From Alphaproteobacteria bacterium (GTDB lineage: Bacteria > Pseudomonadota > Alphaproteobacteria > UBA8366), in contig JANQKC010000009.1 of assembly GCA_028281325.1 (NCBI GenBank), positions 308,951 to 372,950 of the forward strand: a stretch of DNA of 64,000 bases. Reading direction: 5' to 3'. Below the pieces are notes generated by a model, which saw only the letters and a program-made list of their open reading frames with translations, ran no database searches and was not told where the DNA came from. Of this stretch, positions 19,414-28,604 are shown in pieces; position 1 is the stretch's first letter; each line of letters begins with the position of its first letter. The translations under genes and the position numbers were made by a program.

Positions 19414-19595
19414 CGGCACCCCTTTCCCTGAACCACTTGTAAAGTAAAGCGAACCACCCGACGCGCCAAGGGTAATGGCCATTCCGCGTCAGGAGCGCCG
19501 GCGATCTGCCCTGTCCCAAAGCGCGGCACGGGGATATACATGCAGTCCCCACCCAATTCGCGCCGACCGCGCGGCTGCACCGGAACCCGACGAAG

Positions 19596-20486
19596 ATGGA
19601 TCGACCGCACGTCCCCCCCGCCGCGATCCTCTGGCTCATGGGCCTTACCCTGGCCTGGGGCAGCGGTTGGCCGATCATGAAGTACGCCGTGTCAGAACTG
19701 CCGGTCTTTACCTTCCGGGCGCTCACGGGCAGCGCGGCGGCGGTCTGCGTGCTGCTGCTCTCGGCCGCGCTCGGCCATTCGATCAAGTTGGCGCGGACGG
19801 AATGGAAAGCAGCGATCATCGCGGGTTTGTTCAACGTCACCGGCTGGTTTTACTTCACCGCCGTCGGCCTGACGCTGTTGCCGGCGGGCCGCAGCGCCGT
19901 CTTGGCCTATACGATGCCGGTCTGGGCCGTGATCGCCGGCCGCATCATGGTCAACGACCCCATTACGATGCGCAAGGTGCTGGGCCTGCTGCTCGGCATG
20001 GGGGCGGTCGCCATACTGATCGGCGAAGACATCGTGAAGTTCGGCGAAGCGCCGATCGGCGCTTTGGTTGTGCTGGGCGCCGCCATCAGTTGGGCGATCG
20101 GCACCATCGTCCAGAAACGCAACTGGAAAACGCCGATCCTGACATTGATCGGCTGGCAACTCGTCTTCGGCACCATTCCCATGGCGATCCCCGCCATCCT
20201 GTTCGACAGCGATCCTTTTGCGGACCTCACGCTGCGGGGCGTTCTGGCCCTGACCTATGTCGTCCTAATCGCCTGTCTGTTCGGCTATTGGGCCTGGTTC
20301 AGCGTGGTCCGGCTGGTGCCGACCTCCGTCGCATCGATCGCCGTGCTGACCGTGCCATTGGTGGGCGTCACGTCGAGCACGCTGATGCTGGGCGAAAGCG
20401 TCGGCCTCGCCGAACTGGCGGCCCTTATCCTCATTACAGGGGCGCTGGCCACGATCCTGCTCAAGCCGATCGGGCGATCCCCATGA
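19596..20486 (+). CDS. DMT superfamily (EamA) transporter
   Basis: A 296-residue inner-membrane protein with ten predicted helices arranged as two EamA repeats. The first begins ILWLMGLTLAWGSGWPIMKY and the second IGALVVLGAAISWAIGT. The characteristic Pro-rich helix ends are visible (AYTMPVWAVIAG and VLTVPLVGVTSS). Such carriers export or import metabolites such as amino acids and nucleotide-sugar-like compounds. The substrate cannot be read here. Its 3' end overlaps the convergent amidotransferase gene by 26 nt. Confidence 0.9.
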   Translation: MDRPHVPPAAILWLMGLTLAWGSGWPIMKYAVSELPVFTFRALTGSAAAVCVLLLSAALGHSIKLARTEWKAAIIAGLFNVTGWFYFTAVGLTLLPAGRSAVLAYTMPVWAVIAGRIMVNDPITMRKVLGLLLGMGAVAILIGEDIVKFGEAPIGALVVLGAAISWAIGTIVQKRNWKTPILTLIGWQLVFGTIPMAIPAILFDSDPFADLTLRGVLALTYVVLIACLFGYWAWFSVVRLVPTSVASIAVLTVPLVGVTSSTLMLGESVGLAELAALILITGALATILLKPIGRSP

Positions 20487-21177
20487 AGTTGTCGTAAAGG
20501 GTCCGCGCGGCCGCATTCAATCCGGGCAGATGGCGCGCCGTCTCCTCGCCCAAGCGATCCAACGCGCCGTCGCCCATCACATCGTCCAGCGCCGCCGCGT
20601 ATTCGGGGATGCAGCCCCAATCCGTGACCGTGTCCCCGGTAATCTCGACATGGAACTGCAAGCCGTAGGCGCGCGCGCCCACGCGGATGGCCTGGATCGG
20701 GCAGATGTCCGACTCCGCCAGCGTGACGGCCCCTTCCGGCAACCGCTGCACGACGGCGCCATGCCATTGAAAGCAGTCGCCCCGGGCCGGCAAGCCGTCG
20801 AAGAGCGGATCGCGTTGTCCGGCTTCCGTCAGTGTAATGGGCAGCACGCCCACCTCGGGCGCGTCCCCCGGCGCCACCGCGCCGCCCGTCGCATCGGCCA
20901 GGAGTTGGTGCCCCAGGCATATGCCGAGAAACGGCTTGCCGCTGTCGACCCAGTTCCGGATCGCCGCCTTTTCGGCCACCAACCAAGGGAATTGGTCTTC
21001 CTGCCAAACATCCATCGGCCCGCCCATCACCCAAAGCGCATCGTAATCGGCAAAGGACGGGATCGGCTCGCCCGCATCCACGGCGACGGCATCCCACGGG
21101 ATACCGTCGGCGGCGAGGAAGTCGCGAAAGATGCCCGGATGTTCCACCGCGACATGCTGGAAAACGAGAACGCGCAT
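20461..21177 (-). CDS. Class I glutamine amidotransferase (GMP synthase-like)
   Basis: A 238-residue stand-alone type 1 glutamine amidotransferase. The nucleophile Cys is in FLGICLGHQLLA and the catalytic His in YGLQFHVEI; WVMGGPMDVW near residue 50 forms the oxyanion region. It lacks the ATP-pyrophosphatase half of real GMP synthase. Stand-alone relatives include gamma-glutamyl-polyamine and similar hydrolases, so the true substrate is open. It has no partner synthetase next to it. Confidence 0.87.
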   Translation of the reverse strand: MRVLVFQHVAVEHPGIFRDFLAADGIPWDAVAVDAGEPIPSFADYDALWVMGGPMDVWQEDQFPWLVAEKAAIRNWVDSGKPFLGICLGHQLLADATGGAVAPGDAPEVGVLPITLTEAGQRDPLFDGLPARGDCFQWHGAVVQRLPEGAVTLAESDICPIQAIRVGARAYGLQFHVEITGDTVTDWGCIPEYAAALDDVMGDGALDRLGEETARHLPGLNAAARTLYDNFMGIARSA

Positions 21178-21276
21178 GGCGTGAGCCTATCGGCCGCGCC
21201 GCCGTCCACGCAATCAAAAGCCGCCGCGATGTTTCGCCGCGGCGGCTATGATCGAAAGCGTATGGGGGGGGGCCGG

Positions 21277-21783
21277 CTAGTCGCCGGTGCCCGTCAGGGC
21301 GTCCGGAACCGGCATGGCGGGGGCGCTGTGGGCGCCCGGGCTGCCCCAGAAGCGCTCCAGACGCTGCAGCACGGCGATGGCGGTCTGCAGGTCCTCGCTG
21401 TTCAGGGTGTCCGAGCCCATCCGGTCCGCGTGCCGCTTGAACATCTCGTCGAGGTTGTTCCAGAGGCTCAACCCCTTGTCCGACGCCCGAACCCGCACCG
21501 AGCGCTTGTCGTGGGTCGAGCGTTCCTGCACCAGATAGTCGTTCTCGACCATCTTGCGGACGTTGTAAGACACGTTGGAGCCGAGGTAATAGCCCCGGTT
21601 CGTGAGCTCGCCGACGGTCAACTCATCCTGGCCGATATTGTAAAGGATCAGCGCCTGGATGTTGTTGATGTCCTGAACGCCAAGGCGATCGAGTTCGCCC
21701 TTGACGACTTCCAGGAACTGCCGATGCAGCCGTTCAATTAAATGGATCGAATTGAGATAGTCGTTGAACACGTCCGGTCTCAC
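21277..21783 (-). CDS. MarR family transcriptional regulator (LdtR-like)
   Basis: A winged-helix regulator with the MarR core: SIHLIERLHRQFLEVVK, the helix pair INNIQALILYNIGQDELTVGEL, the recognition region GYYLGSNVSYNVRKMV and the wing DKRSVRVRASDKG. The sequence resembles the broadly conserved alphaproteobacterial group that includes LdtR, a controller of cell-wall transpeptidase genes. That assignment is by memory. The frame can be extended to a TTG at 21870, but this would put a 14-bp palindrome inside the gene and add non-family residues. The GTG at 21783 is preferred, though it has no good ribosome site. Confidence 0.8.
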   Translation of the reverse strand: MRPDVFNDYLNSIHLIERLHRQFLEVVKGELDRLGVQDINNIQALILYNIGQDELTVGELTNRGYYLGSNVSYNVRKMVENDYLVQERSTHDKRSVRVRASDKGLSLWNNLDEMFKRHADRMGSDTLNSEDLQTAIAVLQRLERFWGSPGAHSAPAMPVPDALTGTGD

Positions 21784-21851
21784 GGTAAATTTTCGCCACA
21801 GCGTCGCCCACTTAGGTATGACACACTCAATAAGTGCTAAATGCGCGACAC

Positions 21852-21865
21852 TAGAACCGGTTCTA
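21852..21865. promoter_or_regulatory. 14-bp palindrome, candidate MarR-type operator
   Basis: TAGAACCGGTTCTA is a perfect 14-bp palindrome about 70 bp upstream of the preferred start of the MarR gene. A second inverted repeat, CACTTA (21809-21814) and TAAGTG (21831-21836) with half-sites 22 bp apart, lies between it and the gene. Both fit autoregulation, which is common in MarR proteins. Confidence 0.5.
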
Positions 21866-21906
21866 ATCAAATATTACTAACAAACCCTTAAACTTAAGCG
21901 TCTATG

Positions 21907-22797
21907 TCAGGCGCTTCCGCGCAGCATATTAACGATACCGGAAAAATCCTTGTCTTCGCCGCCGGACCGGCAATACAAGGCGTACAGCGCCGCTGCGGCC
22001 GCGCCGAGCGGGGTCGAGACGCCCGTATCGTGCGCCGCCCCCTGGCTTAATTTTAAATCCTTAACCATCATCGCGGCGGTAAATCCGGCCTGATAGTCGT
22101 TATTTGCCGGCGATGTCGGCACCGGGCCCGGCACCGGACAGTAGGTCGTCAGCGACCAGCATTGGCCGGAGGCGGTGCTCGATATGTCGAACAGCTTCTG
22201 CGCGTCGAGGCCCAGCTTCTCGGCCAGCAGGAACGCCTCGCAGACCGACACCATCTGGATTCCCAGCATCATGTTGTTGCACATCTTGGCGGCCTGCCCG
22301 TTGCCGGCCCCACCGGCGTGGATGACGTTCTTGCCCATGGCGTCGAGGATCGGCTTGGCCCGCGCGTAAGCGTCGTCGCTGCCGCCGACCATGATCGTCA
22401 ACGTGCCGGCCTCCGCGCCGCCGACGCCGCCGGAAACCGGCCCGTCGATCATCTCGTGGCCCGCCGCCAACGCCGCCGCATTGACCGTACGGCTGGTTTC
22501 CACGTCGGCGGTGGTGCAATCGATCATCAAGGTGCCCTTGGCCGCGCTTTCGATCACCTTGCCGTCTTCCATGTACACAGCGCGCACATGCGGTCCCGCC
22601 GGCAGCATGGTGATGACCATCTCGACATCGGCCGCCGCCTCCGCCGTCGAACCGGCCGCCGTCGCCCCCGCCTCGACCAAAGCGTCGACCGAGGCCGGAA
22701 CCAGATCGTAGACCTTGAGGCTATGCCCCGCCTTCACCAGGTTGCGCGCCATGGGCCCGCCCATGTTGCCGAGGCCGATGAAACCGATGCTGCTCAT
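21907..22797 (-). CDS. mmsB: 3-hydroxyisobutyrate dehydrogenase
   Basis: A 296-residue beta-hydroxyacid dehydrogenase oxidising 3-hydroxyisobutyrate to methylmalonate semialdehyde with NAD, a late step of valine breakdown. The Rossmann motif IGFIGLGNMGGPMARNL, the substrate motif DGPVSGGVGGAEAGTL and the catalytic Lys region GAGNGQAAKMCNNMM are present. The GGGAGAGAC ribosome site fits the ATG at 22797. It follows the HIB-CoA hydrolase gene by 28 nt. No mmsA follows, so the next enzyme is encoded elsewhere. Confidence 0.94.
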   Translation of the reverse strand: MSSIGFIGLGNMGGPMARNLVKAGHSLKVYDLVPASVDALVEAGATAAGSTAEAAADVEMVITMLPAGPHVRAVYMEDGKVIESAAKGTLMIDCTTADVETSRTVNAAALAAGHEMIDGPVSGGVGGAEAGTLTIMVGGSDDAYARAKPILDAMGKNVIHAGGAGNGQAAKMCNNMMLGIQMVSVCEAFLLAEKLGLDAQKLFDISSTASGQCWSLTTYCPVPGPVPTSPANNDYQAGFTAAMMVKDLKLSQGAAHDTGVSTPLGAAAAALYALYCRSGGEDKDFSGIVNMLRGSA

Positions 22798-22825
22798 GAT
22801 GTCTCTCCCTGATGGACGCGCGGGG

Positions 22826-23860
22826 TCAGTCCTCGAACGTTAACGCGTCGTCGCCGAACGGCGCAAAATATTCGTCGACCTGGGCGTCGCTCACCTCGTC
22901 GAGCGTCGCGTGCCGCCAGACGGGTTTCTGATCCTTGTCAACGACCAGCGCACGCACCCCTTCGAAGAAGTCCCGCCCCGCCATGAAATGCTGGCTCAGC
23001 CGGTACTCCATCCGCATGCAGTCGTCGAAGTCCAGCGCCGCGCCCTCGCGGATCTGCCGAAACGCAACCTTCTGGCTCAGCGGCGACTTGCCGCGCATCG
23101 CCGCCAGCGCCTTGCCGGCCCACGGGCTGTCTTCCGCCGCGAGCGCCGTTTCGATCTCCTCTACCGAATTTCCCGAAAAACAGCGGTCGATGGCATCGCG
23201 ATGCTCCTCCAGCGACGCCGGCCCTGGATCCATCTTCAGCCGGTCCAGCACTGCCTCCACCGGCTCGGCGCGCAAGGCCGCCACCAGCGCATCATGCTGC
23301 GCGCGCGGAACGAACGCATCCGCGATCCCCGCATAGACGCAATCCGTCGGCCGCAAGCGGTCGCCGGTCAGCGCGATATACATCCCGGTCGCCCCCGGCA
23401 TGCGCGGCAGGAAATAGGACCCGCCGACATCGGGAAACAGGCCGATCCCAGTTTCCGGCATGGCCAGCATCGTCGCCTCGCAGGCGACCCGATGGCGCGC
23501 ATGCACCGACACGCCGACGCCCCCGCCCATGGTGATGCCGTCCATCAACGCGACATAAGGCTTCGGGTAATGATGGATCGTCCGATTCAGCCGATATTCC
23601 TCGCGGAAGAAATCGGCGGTGAACCCTGTGCCCCGGTTGTCGTAGAGCGCGCGGATATCGCCGCCGGCGCAAAACGCCTTGTCCCCGACGCCGCGCACGA
23701 CCACCGCGCGCACCGCGTCATCCGACGCCCATTCGATCAATTTGGGATGGAATGCGCACACCATGCCCAACGTCAGCGCATTCAACGCCGCCGGCCGGTT
23801 CAAGGTGACGGTCGCGACGCCGTCCTCGACCGCGAACAGGATTTCCGCGTCGTCCGTCAT
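22826..23860 (-). CDS. 3-hydroxyisobutyryl-CoA hydrolase
   Basis: A 344-residue crotonase-fold enzyme. The N terminus ([20 protein letters not shown]) and the oxyanion segments [13 protein letters not shown] and [16 protein letters not shown] match HIBCH. So does the long C-terminal region with [20 protein letters not shown]. The length and last motif separate it from ordinary enoyl-CoA hydratases. The frame continues upstream to 24394 inside the acyl-CoA dehydrogenase gene, but the ATG at 23860 overlaps that gene's stop by 4 nt and is the obvious start. Confidence 0.92.
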   Translation of the reverse strand: MTDDAEILFAVEDGVATVTLNRPAALNALTLGMVCAFHPKLIEWASDDAVRAVVVRGVGDKAFCAGGDIRALYDNRGTGFTADFFREEYRLNRTIHHYPKPYVALMDGITMGGGVGVSVHARHRVACEATMLAMPETGIGLFPDVGGSYFLPRMPGATGMYIALTGDRLRPTDCVYAGIADAFVPRAQHDALVAALRAEPVEAVLDRLKMDPGPASLEEHRDAIDRCFSGNSVEEIETALAAEDSPWAGKALAAMRGKSPLSQKVAFRQIREGAALDFDDCMRMEYRLSQHFMAGRDFFEGVRALVVDKDQKPVWRHATLDEVSDAQVDEYFAPFGDDALTFED

Positions 23861-24996
23861 TCCTGGAGCAACGCCCGGGAGATTATCACGCGCATGACCT
23901 CGTTGGTGCCTTCGAGGATTTGATGCACCCGCAGGTCGCGCACGATGCGCTCGATCGGGTACTCGCGGATATAACCGTAGCCGCCGTGAAGCTGCAACGC
24001 CTCGTTCGCCACCTGGAAGCCGACATCCGTGGCAAAGCGTTTCGCCATGGCGCAGGAAACGGTCGCGTCCGGATCGCCCGCGTCGAGCGCGCAGGCGGCG
24101 CGATGCACCATCAGCCGGGCCGCCTCCAACTCGGTCGCCATATCCGCCAGCCGGAACTGAAGCGCCTGGAAATCGGCCAATCGCTGCCCGAACTGCTGGC
24201 GGTCCAGCATATACGCGCGGGCGGCGTCGAGGCAGGCGCGCGCGCCGCCGAGCGAACAGGCGGCGATGTTGATGCGCCCTCCGTCCAGCCCCGCCATGGC
24301 GATCTTGAACCCCTCGCCTTCCGCGCCGATGCGGTTCGCGACCGGGACGCGGCAATCCTGGAAGACCACCGCGGCGGTCGGCTGGCTGTTCCAACCCATC
24401 TTCTTCTCGCGCTTACCGAAGCTAAGGCCGGGCGTGCCCTTCTCCACGACGAGGCAGGAGATTCCCCCCGGCCCGTCGTCGCCGGTGCGGACCATGCAGA
24501 CGTAGACGTCGCTGGTCGACCCGCCGGAGATGAACGCCTTGGTCCCGTTGAGCACATAGTCGTCTCCGTCACGCACCGCCTTGGTTTGCAACGACGCGGC
24601 ATCCGACCCCGCGCCCGGCTCCGTCAAGCAGTAGCTTGCGAAATGCTCCATCGTCATCAGCTTGGGCAGCCAACGCGACCGCTGTTGCTCATCGCCGAAG
24701 CGGTCGATCATCCAACTCGCCATGTTGTGGATCGAGACATAAGCGGCGGTCGACGGACAGGCCGACGACAATTCCTCGAAGATGATCGCCGCATCGTGCC
24801 GGCTGAGCTCGGTGCCGCCATGCTTCTGCTGGACGTAGATGCCCGCGAAGCCGAGCGCCGCCCCCTTGCGCAACGCATCGACCGGAAAGATCGAGCCATC
24901 GTCCCATTCGGCGGCATGCGGTTTCATCTCGGCCTCGGCAAAGCCGCGCGCCAGATCCTGAAAGGCGATTTGATCGTCGCTGAGGGTGAAATCCAT
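23857..24996 (-). CDS. Acyl-CoA dehydrogenase, probably isobutyryl-CoA dehydrogenase
   Basis: A 379-residue FAD enzyme with the full ACAD fold. Visible are [14 protein letters not shown] and the FAD-contacting [13 protein letters not shown], then [35 protein letters not shown] and [15 protein letters not shown]. The operon with HIB-CoA hydrolase and mmsB points to the valine intermediate isobutyryl-CoA as substrate, as for human ACAD8. This is a context inference. It is the first gene of the three. Confidence 0.9.
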   Translation of the reverse strand: MDFTLSDDQIAFQDLARGFAEAEMKPHAAEWDDGSIFPVDALRKGAALGFAGIYVQQKHGGTELSRHDAAIIFEELSSACPSTAAYVSIHNMASWMIDRFGDEQQRSRWLPKLMTMEHFASYCLTEPGAGSDAASLQTKAVRDGDDYVLNGTKAFISGGSTSDVYVCMVRTGDDGPGGISCLVVEKGTPGLSFGKREKKMGWNSQPTAAVVFQDCRVPVANRIGAEGEGFKIAMAGLDGGRINIAACSLGGARACLDAARAYMLDRQQFGQRLADFQALQFRLADMATELEAARLMVHRAACALDAGDPDATVSCAMAKRFATDVGFQVANEALQLHGGYGYIREYPIERIVRDLRVHQILEGTNEVMRVIISRALLQE

Positions 24997-25088
24997 CGTT
25001 ACTTTTGCCCAAGAGTCCGGCGGCGCGCGCCGAGCGGCAGTCTACCGGGCTGCACCGCGCCGTCAACGGATCGCATGATGCGCGGCAC

Positions 25089-25745
25089 TCAATCGGATCG
25101 CTTGCGGTATTTCCCGATGAACGCCCTTTCGGCAATCGCCCCGCTCGTATGTTCGGGCAACATGGGCCCAATCGCGATTTCTACGAAGGCATCCGCGAGC
25201 AGCGCCTTGATGTCGAACCCGGTGTCGATCCAACCGACGTCCGTGGGCACCACCGCGCGATCCAAGTTGCAGACGTAAAGATGGCCGTCGGGCTTCAATG
25301 CTCGCGCAATACGGGCGATATCGTCCGCCACTTTTGGGCTGTGCTGCAGGGACCAGATGGCGATGACGGCGTCGACCCGTAGCCCATGGTCGATCTGCGC
25401 ATCGACCGCACTCCAGGAACAGGTGGCAAAGCGCGCATTGCCGACATAGCCCGGCGCCAGTTGCCGCATCGACGTACTGATATCGACACCGATCACCGAA
25501 CAGCCATACCGCTCGATCAGTTCCTTGGCGATACGGCCGATCCCGCAGCCATAGTCGACGATCAAGGACGAGGCGTCCGGTTTCAGGTATTCGCCGATGC
25601 TCTCGGCGAGATACGGTGTTTCCACACGCCACCGTTCTTCGGTCGTTGAATCTTCGGCCGTCAGAACGATCCGTTTTGCCTCTTCGATGGACCTCACTTC
25701 GAAAATGTCCGGGTTGTAGCTGACCGTCACAGGATTATCGGACAT
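25089..25745 (-). CDS. Class I SAM-dependent methyltransferase
   Basis: A 218-residue Rossmann methyltransferase. Motif I is IVDYGCGIGRIAKELI, followed by VIGVDIS (motif II) and a post-motif IWSLQHSPKVADDIARI. The substrate is unknown. GGGGGAA lies 8 nt before the ATG at 25745; the longer start at 25859 would run into the TonB-like gene. It is the last minus-strand gene after the exb locus, separated by 88 nt, so it may or may not be cotranscribed with it. Confidence 0.85.
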   Translation of the reverse strand: MSDNPVTVSYNPDIFEVRSIEEAKRIVLTAEDSTTEERWRVETPYLAESIGEYLKPDASSLIVDYGCGIGRIAKELIERYGCSVIGVDISTSMRQLAPGYVGNARFATCSWSAVDAQIDHGLRVDAVIAIWSLQHSPKVADDIARIARALKPDGHLYVCNLDRAVVPTDVGWIDTGFDIKALLADAFVEIAIGPMLPEHTSGAIAERAFIGKYRKRSD

Positions 25746-25833
25746 CGGCATTTCCCCCGCTTGAAGGCGTCGCGATCGACAACGCCCCTCGCCCGGCAGC
25801 CTATCCCGCATCGCTGCTCGGGGGAAGCATGCG

Positions 25834-27057
25834 TCAAGGATCCATAGTTTCCGTAGCACCCTCGTCCGGCGGCCGTTCGGGCGGCACGCCGGCCGGGTCC
25901 CGGCCGAAACCCGACTGCTGTTGCTCGCGCAGCATCTTTTTCAGCGTCGCCTCCACCTCTTGAACGGTCAGCGGCGCCACCTCACAGAATTCCACCTCAT
26001 GCCCGACCGGCAGAAGATGCCTGTAGCCGCCGCCAAAGCACATATCGGCGAAATCCGGGTCCGCATGAGGATCGATAATCCCGACCTCAAACCTGGGATC
26101 GTCCTTGTAGAGCTGCTCGATCAAAGCCCATCGTTCGCGCCGCGTCAGAGCCTTCAGGGATGTCACCCTGCGGCCGATGAACCGCTCGGTTCCCAGGGCA
26201 ATCATCTTTTCGAGATCGGCATCGACTTCCTGGACAGTCAAAGGCCCGGTCTCTTCGAAAAAACCGTTGCTGAGGATGTCCTCTTTTTCCTGGATCGTCA
26301 GCGGCGCATCGGGATCGACCTCGCCGGCAAACGGACCATGGACGTCCATGAACTGATTCAGTCCCTCCAAGTACAACTCCGGCTGTTCTTCGATGGCCGT
26401 GGGATCTATAAACCCGAGGTTCAGCCATGCCCGCGCGTGCAGCGCGGTCTCGAACACCGGCAGCCAATTCTCTTTTCGGTTCACGTAAAATTCGGTCAGT
26501 ATTTCGGTTTTTTCGGCCGGGGTTAGGTCCTCGATCGTCCGCGGCGCCACAGCGGCCGTAACGGCGGCAGGCGGTGGGGCCGGCGTCGGCTGTACGGCCG
26601 GCGCGGGCGGCGCTTTCGCAACCGGTCGCGCCGGTTTCCGCTGCGGCACAGGAACAGGCGATCTCTTTTCGACCGGAACCGGCTTCGGCGTCTCCGGTTC
26701 GATCGATGGCGTCGGCTTCTCCAAGATCGGCGGCTCTTCAGTTTTCGGCACCGCGACGTGCGGCAGATCCGGCAACGGCTCGCTCGGCGCCGGCGTCGGT
26801 GTCTCCACCGCGGGCGGTGGGGTCGCCTTGGGCGGCGCAAGCGGCACCGCGGGAAGTTGTTGCCTGACCGCAGGCGGCGTCGGTTGCACCGGCGGCGGCG
26901 CGGCGAGCGTCAAGACGGTCGGCGGTTTTAGCGGCATGGGTTCGGGCCGGATCGGCATCGCGTTGAGATAGATCGTAATGCCCAGCGCATGAACCACCGC
27001 CGCAGCCAGAACCGCAAGCTGCAAATGCCAAGCACGGATGTCGTCGATCGGCTTCAT
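25834..27057 (-). CDS. TonB-like anchored Pro-rich protein without a TonB C-terminal domain
   Basis: A 407-residue protein with TonB-like layout. It has a short cytoplasmic N terminus, one membrane helix (about 12-31, LQLAVLAAAVVHALGITIYL) and a long Pro-rich periplasmic stretch (40-172). The last 230 residues are not the TonB beta domain. They carry repeated acidic modules starting LTxxE (residues 178, 253, 273, 304 and 363), including LTIQEKEDIL and LTVQEVDADL. The gene overlaps exbD2 by 4 nt, so it should be the force-transducing partner of the ExbBD motor beside it, but not to a usual TonB-dependent receptor. I do not recognise the C-terminal domain. Confidence 0.8.
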   Translation of the reverse strand: MKPIDDIRAWHLQLAVLAAAVVHALGITIYLNAMPIRPEPMPLKPPTVLTLAAPPPVQPTPPAVRQQLPAVPLAPPKATPPPAVETPTPAPSEPLPDLPHVAVPKTEEPPILEKPTPSIEPETPKPVPVEKRSPVPVPQRKPARPVAKAPPAPAVQPTPAPPPAAVTAAVAPRTIEDLTPAEKTEILTEFYVNRKENWLPVFETALHARAWLNLGFIDPTAIEEQPELYLEGLNQFMDVHGPFAGEVDPDAPLTIQEKEDILSNGFFEETGPLTVQEVDADLEKMIALGTERFIGRRVTSLKALTRRERWALIEQLYKDDPRFEVGIIDPHADPDFADMCFGGGYRHLLPVGHEVEFCEVAPLTVQEVEATLKKMLREQQQSGFGRDPAGVPPERPPDEGATETMDP

Positions 27058-27446
27058 CGGTTGACGGTCAGGCGCAGCGTCACCACGCCCGCGATACGAA
27101 GCCGTTCCATGACGGCGATGACACGGTCGGCGTCGACATCACGATCCGCTCGGAGCCAAACGACCGGCGGCGGATCGGCGCTCAACCGTTCCCGCAATCG
27201 GGGTACCAGCGCCGTCGGCGATACCTCCTCGCCGTCCACGGCGAGTCGTCCGTCCGCGGCGACGAAGATGGTCAAACCCTGCTGCGTCGGGGCGGAGTCG
27301 GCCGCGTCGGGCGGCGTGACGGAAAACGGCGCGGAGGCGTTGAAATTCGCCAACAACATGAAAAAGATCAATAACATGAAGACGATGTTGATCAGCGGCA
27401 ACATCGTCTCCGGCGCTTCCTTTTTATTGGGCCGTCGAAGTCTCAT
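27054..27446 (-). CDS. ExbD/TolR family protein, second copy, with Asn at the proton-site position
   Basis: A 130-residue ExbD-like protein with a short N terminus, one TM helix and a periplasmic domain. In the helix start, where ExbD has the essential Asp of the PLID motif, this reads MLPLINIVFMLLIFF; residue 20 is Asn, codon AAC on the minus strand. The periplasmic domain otherwise looks whole (GLTIFVAADGRLAVDGEEV, VVWLRADRDVDADRVIAVM). It overlaps exbD1 by 4 nt and the TonB-like gene by 4 nt. It could form a mixed pair with ExbD1. Confidence 0.88.
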   Translation of the reverse strand: MRLRRPNKKEAPETMLPLINIVFMLLIFFMLLANFNASAPFSVTPPDAADSAPTQQGLTIFVAADGRLAVDGEEVSPTALVPRLRERLSADPPPVVWLRADRDVDADRVIAVMERLRIAGVVTLRLTVNR

Positions 27447-27877
27447 TTCTCCGGCGCCCTCTCGCGCATCAGCGATACCGACGACACCGGCAGAACGGAA
27501 AGTCGCTCGAGAACCGTCACCACGCGCTGCAAGGTCACCCCCCGCGAGGGCTGCACCGCCACCGGGCGGGTCGGATCCTTTTCAGGCATCGACGCGATGC
27601 CGCCGATCAAGGCGTCCAACGGCACGGCTTCCCCGTCAAGCGTGACGCCTCCCTCCGCCGCGAGGTTGACGATAATCGCGGGCGGACCAGGCGCCCGGGA
27701 CTGTCCTTGGACCGGCGGCTCCAGATGGATCGATTCCCATCGCGGCGCGGCGGCGGCCAGCATGTAGAACACCAGCAGGATAAACACGACATCGATCAAC
27801 GGCGTGAGACTGATCAGGCTCCGCTTGCCGGCGCCGCTCTCAATCTGAATATGCCGGCTGCGTCTGTTCGATTGCAT
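27443..27877 (-). CDS. exbD: ExbD/TolR family biopolymer transport protein, first copy
   Basis: A 144-residue ExbD with the proton-carrying Asp29 in LTPLIDVVFILLVFYML. The periplasmic part has IIVNLAAEGGVTLDGEAV and the usual C-terminal alpha/beta segment. The frame extends to 28009, but the ATG at 27877 gives a normal cytoplasmic N terminus. Its first 38 nt overlap the end of exbB, so translation is probably coupled. It is the energised partner of ExbB. Confidence 0.9.
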   Translation of the reverse strand: MQSNRRSRHIQIESGAGKRSLISLTPLIDVVFILLVFYMLAAAAPRWESIHLEPPVQGQSRAPGPPAIIVNLAAEGGVTLDGEAVPLDALIGGIASMPEKDPTRPVAVQPSRGVTLQRVVTVLERLSVLPVSSVSLMRERAPEK

Positions 27878-28535
27878 CGTCGACCTGGTTTTCTGAATCA
27901 CGCGAAAGACCGACCGTGAATATCTTCGTTGCGGCGTCTTCCATATCCGCGGCCAAGCGATCGACCCGGCGTTCGAGCCAGGTCGCGACCGCAATTGTCG
28001 GGATCGCAACGGTCAGCCCTGCGGCGGTCGTCAGCAGCGCTTCCCAAATGCCGCGGGAGAGGATTGCCGGATTGACCTGGTTGCCGGCGCCCTCCAACTG
28101 CTGGAACGCATCGATCATCCCCAGGACCGTTCCGAACAGGCCGAGCAGCGGACTCAGAGTACCGATCACTTCGAGGCTGCGCAGGAAGCCGCGCAACCGA
28201 ACCAGATGAAGATTGGCGACCCGGACCACCTCCTCCCGAACCGTTTCTTCCGGAACGCCAGGATGGGACTTGCCGCGGATCGCCGCTTCCATAACGCGCG
28301 CGATGGGGTTGCGCGCGCGCGCCAGGACGGCCAGCGCTCGCGGCGCGTCACCGTTCCGGTGGTGCAGATATGCTGGTTCGACAAAACGCCGGTCGCCGAT
28401 CCTTATCCCCCAGAACTGGTAGAGCTTCACAAAGGCGACCGCCATGGCGAAGACGGACATGGCCAACAAGACGGCAACGACCGGCCCGCCGGCCTCCAGG
28501 AAAGCCCGGATTTGATCGTCCAATCCATCGATCAT
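27840..28535 (-). CDS. exbB: MotA/TolQ/ExbB family proton channel protein
   Basis: A 231-residue three-helix protein. TM1 is near residues 17-38. The cytoplasmic loop runs to about residue 115, and the conserved pair TLSPLLGLFGTVLGMIDAF and ALLTTAAGLTVAIPTIAVATW form TM2 and TM3. Together with ExbD it makes a proton-driven rotary or pulling motor in the inner membrane. It opens a run of four overlapping genes (exbB-exbD-exbD-TonB-like) 69 nt after a small secreted protein gene. Confidence 0.93.
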   Translation of the reverse strand: MIDGLDDQIRAFLEAGGPVVAVLLAMSVFAMAVAFVKLYQFWGIRIGDRRFVEPAYLHHRNGDAPRALAVLARARNPIARVMEAAIRGKSHPGVPEETVREEVVRVANLHLVRLRGFLRSLEVIGTLSPLLGLFGTVLGMIDAFQQLEGAGNQVNPAILSRGIWEALLTTAAGLTVAIPTIAVATWLERRVDRLAADMEDAATKIFTVGLSRDSENQVDDAIEQTQPAYSD

Positions 28536-28604
28536 CGGTATGTGGTCCGGTCAGACATCGCAGCGTTTCTCCTCTCCCCCATCGTTCCTGACAGGAATCC
28601 AAGA

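Noticed and set aside
22826..24394. 522-codon form of the HIB-CoA hydrolase gene
   Set aside because: The extra N terminus is the acyl-CoA dehydrogenase gene read in another frame; the crotonase fold begins at 23860.
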